From Dallia pectoralis (taxonomy: Eukaryota; Chordata; Actinopteri; Esociformes; Umbridae), in the NCBI GenBank assembly GCA_029465975.1, contig CM055760.1, forward strand, positions 6,189,813 to 6,253,812: a stretch of DNA of 64,000 nucleotides, read 5' to 3'. Positions 23,338 through 34,199 of the stretch are shown piece after piece (the stretch's first letter is position 1; each line of letters opens with the position of its first letter). The notes beneath the pieces were generated by a model that saw only the letters and a program-made list of their open reading frames with translations, was not told the origin of the DNA and ran no database searches. The position numbers were made by a program, and so were the translations under genes.

Positions 23338-24132
23338 ATGGCTCAAAAGGCGACCTTTCTTCTCATTCTGGTAATCATAACCTGCCTTTCAAGTAAGCAT
23401 ATCTGATACACCATTGAAATATTCCGACGTTTGACCTTGTATACTATTCACAGGCATAATGAATTGCAATTTTTTCTCAATCAGGTGTGCAGGCGGCCAA
23501 CGTTAAAAAGGTAACGTATCCAGAAGCGTTTTTTTTGTAGGAACTGTATTTAGATTTTTTTTTCAAATTTACCAATCCATTTAGCAGAAACGTATGATTA
23601 TACAGGCAGTCCAATAAACTTTTTTGATTTGTCTTCCAACATTTGATAATGACTTGATGTAACACGCATCATTGGATTGGCCAAATCCCATTTCTTGGAA
23701 AAATCATAACTAGGCTAGCTGTCTGGTGACTAAGCATATTATATGTTGGAGAATGAACACAAACTCTCGGGGAGAAAGATTGGAAACTCACATGTTTATT
23801 TTTTTTCAGCCGCTTTGCTATAACTACCAGGTGCCAGCCTGTCCCTTTAATTTCGAGCCCATCTGTGGATCTGACGGAGTGACCTACGTAAATGAGTGTG
23901 TGCTCTGCGATACCATCAGGTAGGACAAAGGAACAGAGAGGGTAGAGGAGGAACACATGGCAAAATATGTTATGAAAATTTGATTAATTCAAATATACAA
24001 TCCCTGTTTTCCAAACTGGTAAGAGGGCAGTAAAAGACATACTGACACAATTCATGTAACCTTTTTATTCTTATTCTCTCTTCCAGAGAAACTGGAAAGA
24101 AAATACTAATCGTCAAAGATTACCCTTGTTAA
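23338..24132 (+). CDS. Secreted single-domain Kazal serine protease inhibitor (SPINK-like)
   Basis: Coding exons: 23338-23392, 23485-23510, 23810-23919 and 24087-24132, giving 78 residues with all splice phases consistent. A hydrophobic signal peptide (ATFLLILVIITCLSS) is followed by a short linker and one Kazal domain with the six cysteines at C30, C38, C46, C57, C60 and C78, spaced 7-7-10-2-17. The CGSDGVTYVNEC core is canonical. The P1 position (second residue after Cys 2) is Phe40, in CPFNF. From Kazal family rules this suggests chymotrypsin-like rather than trypsin-like targets; that is inference. The four-exon structure is typical of SPINK genes. AATAAA lies at 24190-24195, only about 60 nt past the stop. 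It sits between the plac8-like gene and cops4. The orthologue among SPINK genes cannot be named. Confidence 0.9.
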
Positions 24133-24189
24133 AGAAGTCGGATTTGGTGTATTTAATAGTGTAAACCAAAAACTATGCATTGAGTCTTT

Positions 24190-24236
24190 AATAAAAAAAA
24201 AATGAATATAAACAGACGTCTTTCACAACTTTTATT
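24190..24236. other. Facing polyadenylation signals of the Kazal gene and cops4
   Basis: AATAAA on the plus strand at 24190-24195 (Kazal gene) and AATAAA on the minus strand at 24231-24236 (cops4, whose stop is at 24850). If both are used, the two 3' ends meet or overlap by a few bases, and the cops4 3' UTR is about 630 nt. Confidence 0.5.
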
Positions 24237-24849
24237 CATCGCTTCGCGGAAGTGGCACTCCGGGTCTGACAAAACATTTCCAAACCGAGTGTAACCAAAT
24301 TGTGCGGGAATACAGCAACACGACACGGCCTGTGACATGGCCTGTGTGTCTTTCACATTTCAAATTTGACAAGGAACCTTTTTGTTGTGGGACAAGCGTC
24401 TGCATTCTCTTGTGTATATTACATCAAAGTGTACATGAAGTTGGCACCACTAGTCACTTGATGAGCCTGTGGCTTCAAGGATCCACCCATTAGTCCTATT
24501 CAGATAAATGGTACATTTCTTATCATAATATACAATTACTTCTCTTCTGAGTAACATGCTGGCGGACCATCAGACAGGACCTAGTCTCACAGTTGAATGA
24601 CCAAGGGGGAGAAAAACAAAGAGAAGGAGTGTTCACCCTACCTACTGAGCTTGCGGCTAAGCTAAAAAAATCTGGATTCGGATATGGCTTCAAACGAAGA
24701 TTTTGGTGTTTGCGGCCTACGGTACGGTGCTGCATGGTCGTGCATAACGAAGCCCAGCCAAAACTTGTAGGAGAAACACTTGAAGGGTGTAAAATGGGTT
24801 GCCCTGGTGTGGGGTGATTAGGACTTTCCCATGTGGGGGGGCATTTAGT

Positions 24850-27800
24850 CTACTGGGTCATCTGGGCCTCCATGGCCTGAGCTGTCCACTCAGGAGCAGC
24901 TGCAGTGATCTTCTCTAGCAGGTTGTTCACCTGGAAACACAGCGACTGAATTTGCTTGTCCCAGGTGGGCAGGGGCTCTCGTGCTGAGAAGGAAAAGGAA
25001 TGCTTACGTCTACAAAACAAATTTAAAAAAACACGACAGACCACTACCGAAAGAGCGAGGTGGACAGCACAAGACACTTCTGGAAGTAGAAGAGTCTGCC
25101 CACAGCGAAATACTCACTCTCAAAGTGGACTATTCCGTCTATCTGGTCGATGAAGCCGTTCATGCGTCCTTCTGTGATCATCTGGGAGGCGATCTTCTCA
25201 GCCTGGGAACAAAGACACACGCAAGAAGGTTCACTGGCATCTCCATGGAAACACATCACCGGAACATGACAGGAAGACAACCCAGCCCCCGGCCAGAAAC
25301 AAACCCTAGCCCCCGCCTCTGCCTCTAGACCTAAGGCTTGGTGATCTGCCAGCCTTCTTGCCTGACATACAACAATTCCAGCTCACACTGAGTTTTGGGT
25401 GATTTCTGGTGTGACTAACGGGCCCTGTCCAGATTGCATTCACTCGTAACCTACATGGCGATTCTTATAACAGACAAAAATGTGGCCAGTCCAATCAAAA
25501 GGATTGGTATCTCAGATTGATTATTTGGGTGATCACTCTTTTTACCGCTGGGCGACATTCTGACAGTTTTGCCTTTAGTCGTTGAGTCAGTGTCTCCTAT
25601 CAAGACACTGAATTAAAAAGAAAATCGTCAAATCGTGAAGGTAAAATCATGTCTTTGTGGCAATAGCCCGATTCTGATGATTTGATTTTAACCTCAGCAG
25701 AATCAGTACATTTTCATACTTAGAGTTTCCACGGAGGCACTGTAATGACTCATGATCATCTGACATTGGAGGAGAGGGGAACAACGAAAGGGCTTACGGG
25801 ACATAAGATGCCATACCCCTTTATGCTGTCTGCTCATTATTTCAACTCGACTGTCTAAATACCACAGCAGAGGTCAACATGTAGAGAACAGGGAATGTTC
25901 ATGTTGTCATGCTGTCACTTCACATCAATGTTGTGCACCGCAAGACGTTCCGACAAGCAGAAACATTTGTCAGTCGTCCTTTGCCATAGGGACCATATTG
26001 GAGCCTACTGACTCCCCCTGGTGGTGGTTAGGGGTTGTTTCAGGACCGGGCCAGGGAGACATGATCAGATTCATTTCAGGCCAAGATATAACAGTGTTAG
26101 GTGTTGGTTAGTCTGTGTACAACTACTGCAATGACATCAGCTGAAATAGTTGTGCATCACAATTGTATTTGGGCCTCACTCAGCCCAATGGAGAATGTAG
26201 TGTCTCACTCCCGTTATAATGGACTAACCTGATCCCAATGTTCTAATGGACTAACCTGATCCCAATGTTCTAATGGACTAACCTGATCCAAATGTTCTAA
26301 TGGACTAACCTGATCCAAATGTTCTAATGGACTAACCTGATCCCAATGTTCTAATGGACTAACCTGATCCCAATGTTCTAATGGACTAACCTGATCCCAA
26401 GGTTCTAATGGACTAACCTGATCCCAAGGTTCTAATGGACTAACCTGATGCCAAGGTTCTAATGGACTAACCTGATCCCATTGTTCTAATGGACTAACCT
26501 GATCCCATTGTTCTAATGGACTAACCTGAACCCATTGTTCTAATGGACTAACCTGGTCCCGTTCTAATGGACTAACCTGGTCCCGTTCTAATGGACTAAC
26601 CTGGTCCCGTTCTAATGGACTACCCGGATCCCATTCTAATGGACTACCCTGATCCCGTTCTAATGGACTACCCCATCTTATTGTGCGAATGGTATCGCGA
26701 CACTGATATGTCACTGTTAAATGCACATCTTTTCAAAGGTTAGGTACTAATCTGGATGTTGAAACCTAGTCTGTTCAGACACAAGCCAATAAATAGTTAA
26801 CATATCTTTAGAATAATATTTGGCACAGTACAAAAATGGGGGTAAAATGAACAAAAACAATCTTCAGCAGCACTTAATAGATGAGCATGTAAGAAATTAC
26901 TAGAAATTAATAACACGAAAAAATATAGAATAGGATTCAGATTGTCCATGTTGACAACAGAAACGCCACCTTCAAGCCAGCTTGGGCATTTCCAATACCC
27001 GTATAATCAATCTCCACTGTTCTAAACTTAAAGTATACGTTTCGGACCACTCTTAATGTACTACTTACCAGGACAAACGACAGACCATGGTCCTACAAAC
27101 ATGACATTTCACCCACTTCATCAACAAACCTCCCCCGTCCCACTTCCTGAAGTCACCTAATTCACTCAATGACACACAATATGAGGCTTTCCAATGGGAA
27201 CGATGCCAAAGACGTCGGAAACACAGACGCTTAGCTCTTAGCTGAGATTAATTGATATTATAAGGGGAGTGCACATTTAGATCCGCTTCCCTCAGAGAGC
27301 GATAGAGGCAGAGCCAAACAAGGCTCGTTTAATTCTCATTAATTGTTATTTTACGTCTTTTTAGTTTTCTGTATTTTGGGTTTGGCACCTCATTCATTAG
27401 TGTAGTAGTGATTATGTTCCGTACCAGATTGCATCTGTAACCAGGGACCCCACCATCGAGACAATCGTCCTGCACAACAACATATATATTCAAAATACAA
27501 AAGACTTACGCTTATCAAACGGACAATTCAAGCTTCATATTATTAGAAGGCAAATGATTCTTGCAATTATATATCGGTATAAATACTGTATGCCTGCACT
27601 TCACTTGGTTTAAAGGATCCAGTAATGATCTGTTTCCTCTTTTTTTTACTTTAACCTGTTGCGCTGAAAGGATGCCTCTTGCCCTTAAAATCTTTTTTAA
27701 TCATAAATCACACCCCAAACTCTTTGACCGTGGTCACATACTGGCTGACACCAACTGTCACCTATAACATCATGACGTAATAAATAAGCCCGATCTAAAA

Positions 27801-30370
27801 ATATAAAAAATATGCTACAGTCAAAGAGCGTATTACAATAACCCTAAAGTGAACGCCGCTTCCCAAAAAAGCAACGTTTGAGGACTGCCGGGGTGTTGCA
27901 TGTTGGAATCCACCTTACCTTAGCGGGAGGGATCTCGAGAAGTGCTCCAAGCTCTTCAAATGTGATGTTGTTGTAAAGTTTGCTAGCGGACAGGAGGTTG
28001 TGTTCGATAACAGCTCGGTCCAATATGCTCGAGCCTGGAAACAGAAAGCCACAGTCATCCAGCTGAGCTTATTTGTCCTTCGACAACCCATTGAAAAAGC
28101 TGGGGTGGAGACTGACCGTCTGCCGTGGTGGCCTTCTGGTGGGGCATAAGCATGGCGGCGAACTCCTGGAGCTGGTTCCCTCGGATGATCCGGTCCAGGT
28201 ACATCTTCTCTAGGATGCCGTAGGCCGCCAGCTGCTGACAGCGCTCGTCTTTAAACAGAGTGGCTAACATACGGGAGCGCTGCTGGCCTGCAGAGAGAGG
28301 GAGAGAGAAGACAACTTTTACTATCATCCCACGCACGTCAATTGCAAAAGATAACCAGACACAACAAAGACGGTTACGTTCGGGCAATGGCACCGTCGGA
28401 GCGGAACATTACAGCACAGTGACGAACCACACGGCAAACCGTGGGGGGGAGACGCCGGTCTGTACCTGCGGACGCCAGGATGGTGCAGTGGAGGGCGTGT
28501 TTCAGCGCCTCCAGACGCTCCGTCTCGTGCACGATGGACTTGTAGGACAGCTCGTTGTATCGCTGCGCCGCCTCGATGAACTTCCTCCGGTAGTCCAGCA
28601 CTCTGGCGTAGCACACTTTGTAGTGGATCTGAAGCTGCTCGTTGGTGGACTCGTTCTGGAGCAGAGAGGCTCTGTTGATGTAGGCCTCAGCTTGGACTGG
28701 GTCATCATCCTCCAGGTAGAGTCGTGCGATCTTCAGGTATGTGTCCAATTTGTAATCTACGTTGTACTGCCTGAAGAGGAGGTTCATTTTGTGGGTTTAG
28801 TGATGAGCTAATACCCAGACATACTCTTCCAGAGCGTCCCCCAGAACCAGATGGAAAAATACATACTAAAGTTTGGAAAATAACCTAGCCGTTAGGGCAT
28901 CTGACAAAGAACCAAGGCGAAATGAGAAGAAAACTAACAATTTGTACTTGTGGATAAGAGAAAGCCTAATTAATATTGTACGTCATCCTAGATAACAGCA
29001 TCTGCAAAATTGACTATAATGTGAACGTGAATATGACTTACTTCTGTCCCGTCTCCAGAGGAATGCCCACTAAAACCTGTGCTGCGTTCCTCCAGTCCTC
29101 CTCTTTCTCATAGATGGTGGCTAAGTGCTGTCTGATGGAGGCCACCTGGAAAACAACTTTGTAATCAGACATACAGGAGTAGACATTTATACATTTGTCC
29201 CTATACCAGTGTCTTCGTATGGGAAACCAGGTGTTTCGACTTTGTACTCTGTCTGGAACCAAGCTGCCAGTGAAGAGACCCACCAGCACATACTAAAACC
29301 CCTGGAGCGAAGTAATACTTCTCACCTGTTCTTCAAAGGAGATGACTCGGGGTTGTATTTTCTCTAGTGTGAAGTGGTAGACTGCCTTTGCTGTGCTATC
29401 TGGAAGACTGGGGATGTTTGTGCAGAAGTCTGTCAGCAGCTGCCTAGAGATCACTAAACTGACGTTCTCATTGACCACTGCAGCACAGAAGAGGATTACA
29501 GTTAGAAAGGATATGAAGTAACATAATGTGATTAACTATGAGCTACAAACCTAATCAATAGCATAGGAATAGGGGGTGATTTCTGCAACAGTAAATGCTG
29601 AGCATTATATCCGTTACATTGTAGAGATTACTTACTTGCTTCAACAAATGCTTTTAATGATTCCAACTGTTCTGCATCTGTGAACTGGATGGCTTTCTCC
29701 AGAATCTGTCGATATCTGCAATGGAAATAAGGTTTGGAGTAGCTTGTTATCTTAAATGAGAAAATGTATACAGGATTTTACATTACAATGTTATTTTCAT
29801 GAAGACATAACTACTGGAAATTACAGAACGGAAATAAAACACATGAGTATAAGTCAAACAAAAAGAAAAATGTAATACTGAGTAAAACATACTGAAATAA
29901 AGTGCCCACCCTGCTAGTTAAGTGTCTTATCTTAAGTAGCTAGTAGTCAACGTTACACTATTGAAGGGCATGGCCACAGCACCTTTGTATGCATACGGCT
30001 TTGGCAATACTTATAACCAGCGACGCTTTCCTGCTAGGTAATAATAGCTAAGATACCGGCAACAAGCGAGCAAGCGGGCTAGCTAGCTAGCTAGAGACCC
30101 GAACAACTACAGTAGGAACCTGGTTGTGCGCTGACGCTGTGGGTTGGTGGTTAGCTCGAGATAGCTACATAGCATTGCTAGCATCGGCGGTCGGCTTTTT
30201 GACACATTTTTTATTCACTGTAAAGGTGACACTCGGGTCTACAGTAATATATATCCTCATGCGCGTATGATTCAGTGAATTTGCCTCGATACATACTTTC
30301 CAGCGAGATCTTTGTGGGATCCGCTTGAGTTCATAAGCTGTGCAAGCTCCTGTCTCACTCCAGTCGCCAT
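24850..30370 (-). CDS. cops4: COP9 signalosome subunit 4
   Basis: PCI-domain scaffold subunit of the COP9 signalosome, which removes NEDD8 from cullin-RING ligases. Nine coding exons on the minus strand: 30297-30370, 29636-29715, 29326-29477, 29042-29145, 28466-28770, 28117-28287, 27919-28034, 25118-25202 and 24850-24983. They join in frame to 406 residues, the length I recall for human COPS4. The start reads MATGVRQELAQLMNSSGSHK and the end AQAMEAQMTQ. Helical repeats include LARLYLEDDDPVQAEAYINR-like and RRKFIEAAQRYNELSYK segments. The C-terminal PCI/winged-helix part includes LYNNITFEELGALLEIP and KIASQMITEGRMNGFIDQID, near-identical to mammals. It diverges from lin54 and converges on the Kazal gene. 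Intron 7 holds a 27-bp array. No damage seen. Confidence 0.98.
26215..26675. repeat. 27-bp (then 24-bp) tandem array in cops4 intron 7
   Basis: The core TCTAATGGACTAACCTGATC repeats about 17 times. Left copies are 27 bp (spacer CCAATGT, CCAAGGT or CCATTGT). From about 26,555 copies are 24 bp (spacer CCGT or CCAT). Both periods are multiples of three, so an antisense frame stays open throughout (LEHWDQVSP repeats). Confidence 0.95.
28880..28995 (+). mobile_element. Possible tRNA-derived SINE remnant
   Basis: TAGCCGTTAGGGCATCTGAC, AAAGAACCAAGG and later TTGTACTTGTGGATAAGAG resemble the A-box side and tail of teleost tRNA-derived SINEs, with the middle deleted. In cops4 intron 4. The match is from memory and weak. 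Confidence 0.35.
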
Positions 30371-31648
30371 TTTCTCCGACAAGGTGTCAACAACGAGAAC
30401 TCGCGCGGGGCCACAAGAGGGTACCTCCACCCAACACTGGGAACGCCCACAAGGTCCTCCAAAACAGGCAACCCATGTGCAAGATCTTGTATTTGATTGA
30501 TAGTAGGACATGCTAGTATATAACTGAATTAAAACAGTGCCACTTCTAACAATGTTTTACTATTCATTTTTCACGTCTGTTGATTCCAAATCATGAATAT
30601 TATGCTGGTGAAGTGAATGCATTAAACGTATATAAAAGTGAGATGTTAAAAACATTAACTAAAATGTTAACCAATTCTAAATGTTTCTATTTGTATTCCA
30701 AAATGTATTGTACAAATGACACTAAAACTAATACACTCAATACTAGCACAGAAGCAGAAATTATCTACAGTCACAGGGCCACTGCATCACACCTTCAAAT
30801 CTGCAAAAAAAACTGGAAAACTGCCTTGTTCCTGAAGTCTGAAGTAATGCATAAGAAAATCCTGTTTGCAAACACCACCAAGGGTATTGTTGTAATTACA
30901 ATAATAAATAAATAATTTAGCAATTATTAGATTTTATATATTTTATTTAAGACATTTTATTGCTTTTTAGAAATGTATGCTTGAAATGATCGGAACATAT
31001 GCTGTGTGGCAGACAAACCTACAGTGCAAAGTATTTACTTGCCAGAAGCATGTGCTGAGACAGCTGGATCTACTGCCACCACATACATGGTTGTTAAATA
31101 AAAATAAGAACAGTTTGTATAAATATATTATATTTATATATCCCAAGTGTAATGCACTGTTAATAACCTGCTCAAGATACGATTTGGAATGATATCAGAC
31201 AATAACAAGGAAACAAAGTATTGCGTTTCCGTATTGAACTAGACTTGTGCAGGTTTGCATCTTTCGGGTGTTTTCTGTATGGAAATGTATTTTTGCGTTT
31301 CATTTGGTTAAAACGGTTTGAATGTCTGCTATATTGGAGGACACTAATGCACTACACTAAACCGTCTGTTCTCTGGTAATCAGTCGTTTATTATAATGTA
31401 ATAGATGAATTTTAAACGCCAGCACAAAATAATTCAGGACGCCTGGATTACAGAGTGCAAGCAGGCCAAGAGAGGGCCCAGAGAGAGCTCTAGTCGGTAG
31501 TTTGAAAAAGATTCCGCTATAATGAATTTAAAGTTGAATTTTATATATATAGATCTATTTGTTGTAACATTTATTAATAATTATTAAATTGCCAAATAGC
31601 CCTTTGCAGTTTGCACAAGTTCGAAGATCTAACTCGCACAGCCTGAGG
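30371..31648. other. Divergent cops4/lin54 intergenic region
   Basis: The first about 60 bp next to the cops4 ATG are GC-rich (CGCGCGGGGCC) and look like its core promoter. The remainder, about 30,540-31,600, is AT-rich with no gene. The forward open frames at 30580-30915 and 30977-31192 have no recognisable similarity. Confidence 0.6.
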
Positions 31649-31746
31649 CCGGAAGTTGTTCGATGACGCGCCAAGTGGTTGTCAAGGTGGGCGTGTCATT
31701 ATTATGGGATGTTAGGGTGAAATGGCGCACGGCGCGTTATTTTGAA
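31649..31746 (+). promoter_or_regulatory. lin54 promoter with ETS-, E2F- and CDE/CHR-like sites
   Basis: CCGGAAGT at 31649-31656 is an ETS-type site. GCGCCAAG at 31668-31675 reads CTTGGCGC on the other strand, E2F-like. GGCGCG at 31731-31736, a 4-nt spacer TTAT, then TTTGAA at 31741-31746 has the layout of a CDE/CHR tandem element. A plausible untranslated first exon ends at 31873 with the donor CCAC|GTAAGA. No TATA box is seen, as expected for a housekeeping or cell-cycle gene. Confidence 0.5.
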
Positions 31747-31888
31747 CAATCATCTACGTTTCTGTGTGTTTTTGCCGAGATGTTGCTCCGCCAGCACGGA
31801 ACGGTGTCGGAGTGTGTGCCTTAAATCCTTTCAAGTCACCAAAAGCATTTCATCGGGGAGAAAAACAAGCCACGTAAGAATCTGTTTG

Positions 31889-32056
31889 CTCAGTGCAAGG
31901 GGCAACATAATGTTAGCCAAATGCTAACGGGGTTAGCTATATTGCTCAGTAAAAGAGGTAACATAATGTTAGTCAAATGCTAACGGGGTTAGCTAAATTG
32001 CTCAGTGAAAGAGGCAACATAATGCTAGCCGAATGCTAACGGGGTTAGCTATATTG
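31889..32056. repeat. 56-bp tandem array, three copies, at the start of lin54 intron 1
   Basis: Copies start at 31889, 31945 and 32001. Each has CTCAGT, GGCAACATAATGTTAGCC, AAATGCTAACGGGGTTAGCT and a closing ATATTG or AAATTG. Within each copy GTTAGCC-AAATGCTAAC and GTTAGCT form partial palindromes. It begins about 16 nt after the putative exon 1 donor. Confidence 0.9.
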
Positions 32057-34170
32057 GCTAACATTGCTAACTAACAGCTGATTATGTCCATTTGACCGGT
32101 TAACAGACAGCTAAGTGGCCGCATAAGAAAACATTGTTATAGCTAACGTAGCTTAGCACAATACTCATTCTAGGAGCGATAGAAAGTTGTTAAATATTCA
32201 CAAGCACATTAGCGAACACCATTTATTAACCAGTCATTTAGATATAGGCTACTATTGTCAACGCTGCACAGCTATTACGTCTACTGATATTTACACGGAT
32301 TACACTACCTGCAACTAAATACTTGATCATTAACAAATACGTTATACATTCAACCACCTAGCTTGTTTCCAACACCTGGTCAACCACCCACAGTAATGTA
32401 GGTCTAGTTTGCCGGTAAGCATGTCATTGTTTTGCTTTCAACTGGCAGTATTTGTCACTGCAGTGATCCTTTCTATTCAATGTTGGCCAGCCAGAAACAT
32501 GCATTCCTTATGTAGTTGTGGTGTCGCCTGTCGGCTTTGTGACATGGCTTAAACGCAACTGGGGCTTTGACTTGCCATGGTCCGATGCTTGTCACTGTGG
32601 CCTGGTTCTTCTCAATGTTTTTTCCCCCAAGGGAAGTGCTATAGCCTTTATCTAGATTTCTGTGGTTTTGTTCTCTTTGACAAATCACCGTGTAATACGC
32701 GCATTTTTATGTTTACAAATGTACACCTGTAAAACTTGAATGTTCTTTAAAACTATTCGGAACGACATTAATAATGCAATTATTATAATTGCTGGTTGTT
32801 TATTCTTAATAATATGGCCATCAACAAATGGTTTTGACAATTGACATTTTAAGAGAATTTGGATTTTTGTTGACTACTGGGTAGTTCTGCAAACAGTTAC
32901 AATCAATTGCTGGATGTCTTATTACAGTTTCAGTAGCTAGATGGCAAACAGCAGACTAGTCTGAGTTTTGCACTGTATTCGCTGTATGCACTGTAATCTA
33001 TTGAAAGCGGTACCCCATTACTTCATTGGTAAACAAGATCCATGGCATGGGCGTTCATCTCTATTGCCCTGTCTTCCTCTTATCCCTTTAGTTGAAATGA
33101 TGACGAGGTAAAAATGGCGGATCTTTCGAAATCCAACCCCGGCCTGAAAATAGAAACGCAGCTAGTAGCAGGCTAGCCTGGTCGTTTTTACACTTCGGCT
33201 CCTGTCACCAATTCATGATTTTGACAGGCTGCTTACTAGTTAGGAAAACTAGAACCAGCTCCTGGTCATGTATAATATAGACCATTAAGGAGATGAACGT
33301 CGATCCCCCGGTAGTTTATAAACTTGTGTAGTATGCCATCTGTCTTTTTTCACGTACGGGCGAGGTAGGACAAAGATTGTTATTTTCTGGGATGTCCGAA
33401 GAGGCGGCCTAGCCAAGCTAACTAACTAGCTTGCTCTTCCCACCTTCGCTATGCAATCGATGACATGTTCGCTTAGAGTTAAAATGCTTTAACTTCCACC
33501 TTTATATGTCATTTGGTGCGGGGCATGTAGTTAGCCAAGCATTTCGTTTTACTAGCTGGTTTTGCAACAACCAGTTAAGACCAAAGCTAACTAGCTACTC
33601 TGGTTTCTTAAGTGATGTTTGTTATTGTTCTTGGTGGTTAGCCAACATAGCACATTCAGCGCCCTGAGATTAGCTAATGTTCGTTATCATTACACCATCA
33701 AACGTACTATTTAGATCTATAATGTATGCATGTGTCCTATAAAAGCAAGTTGTCGATGTTGCATGAGTAACTACGATTTCTTAATAAGGATTTGCTATCA
33801 ATACAAATATCAATCAGCCTTATAATCTCAATGATTCTGCTGGTATTTAGTGAAAATGAAAGGACTTCAATGTGTCTTTGCAATCATTTGTGAATCGAAT
33901 CTACAACTCTTTAATACCCACACATACTTTAGTTATCAAGTTATAGAAAACTCTATAGGCATCTTACTGCCCCCCTCCCGCTTGTTGAACAATACTTTAA
34001 TGTCACCAAGCAAGAGGTAAAGCCCTGTGCTTGGGAATGTTTAGATGAAGTCTGCTTTTGGTTTAGTGCCATTTTACAGAAATAAAATAGCAATTTTACA
34101 GAAATGAAAGAGGTTTGACACATCTAATATGGGCGATTGAACTGACATGCTTTGTTTTGTCACCAGCAGT
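32057..34170. other. lin54 intron 1 (rest)
   Basis: No coding or repeat feature recognised apart from many GCTAAC/GTTAGC words. The 3' splice site CACCAGCAG at 34170 precedes the exon carrying the start codon. Confidence 0.55.
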
Positions 34171-34199
34171 GAGTCTAGTCACAGTGTAAACCTGCAGAC

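Noticed and set aside
28260..28811. 183-codon plus-strand open frame
   Set aside because: Antisense of the largest cops4 exon; GC-rich coding DNA often leaves the reverse frame open.
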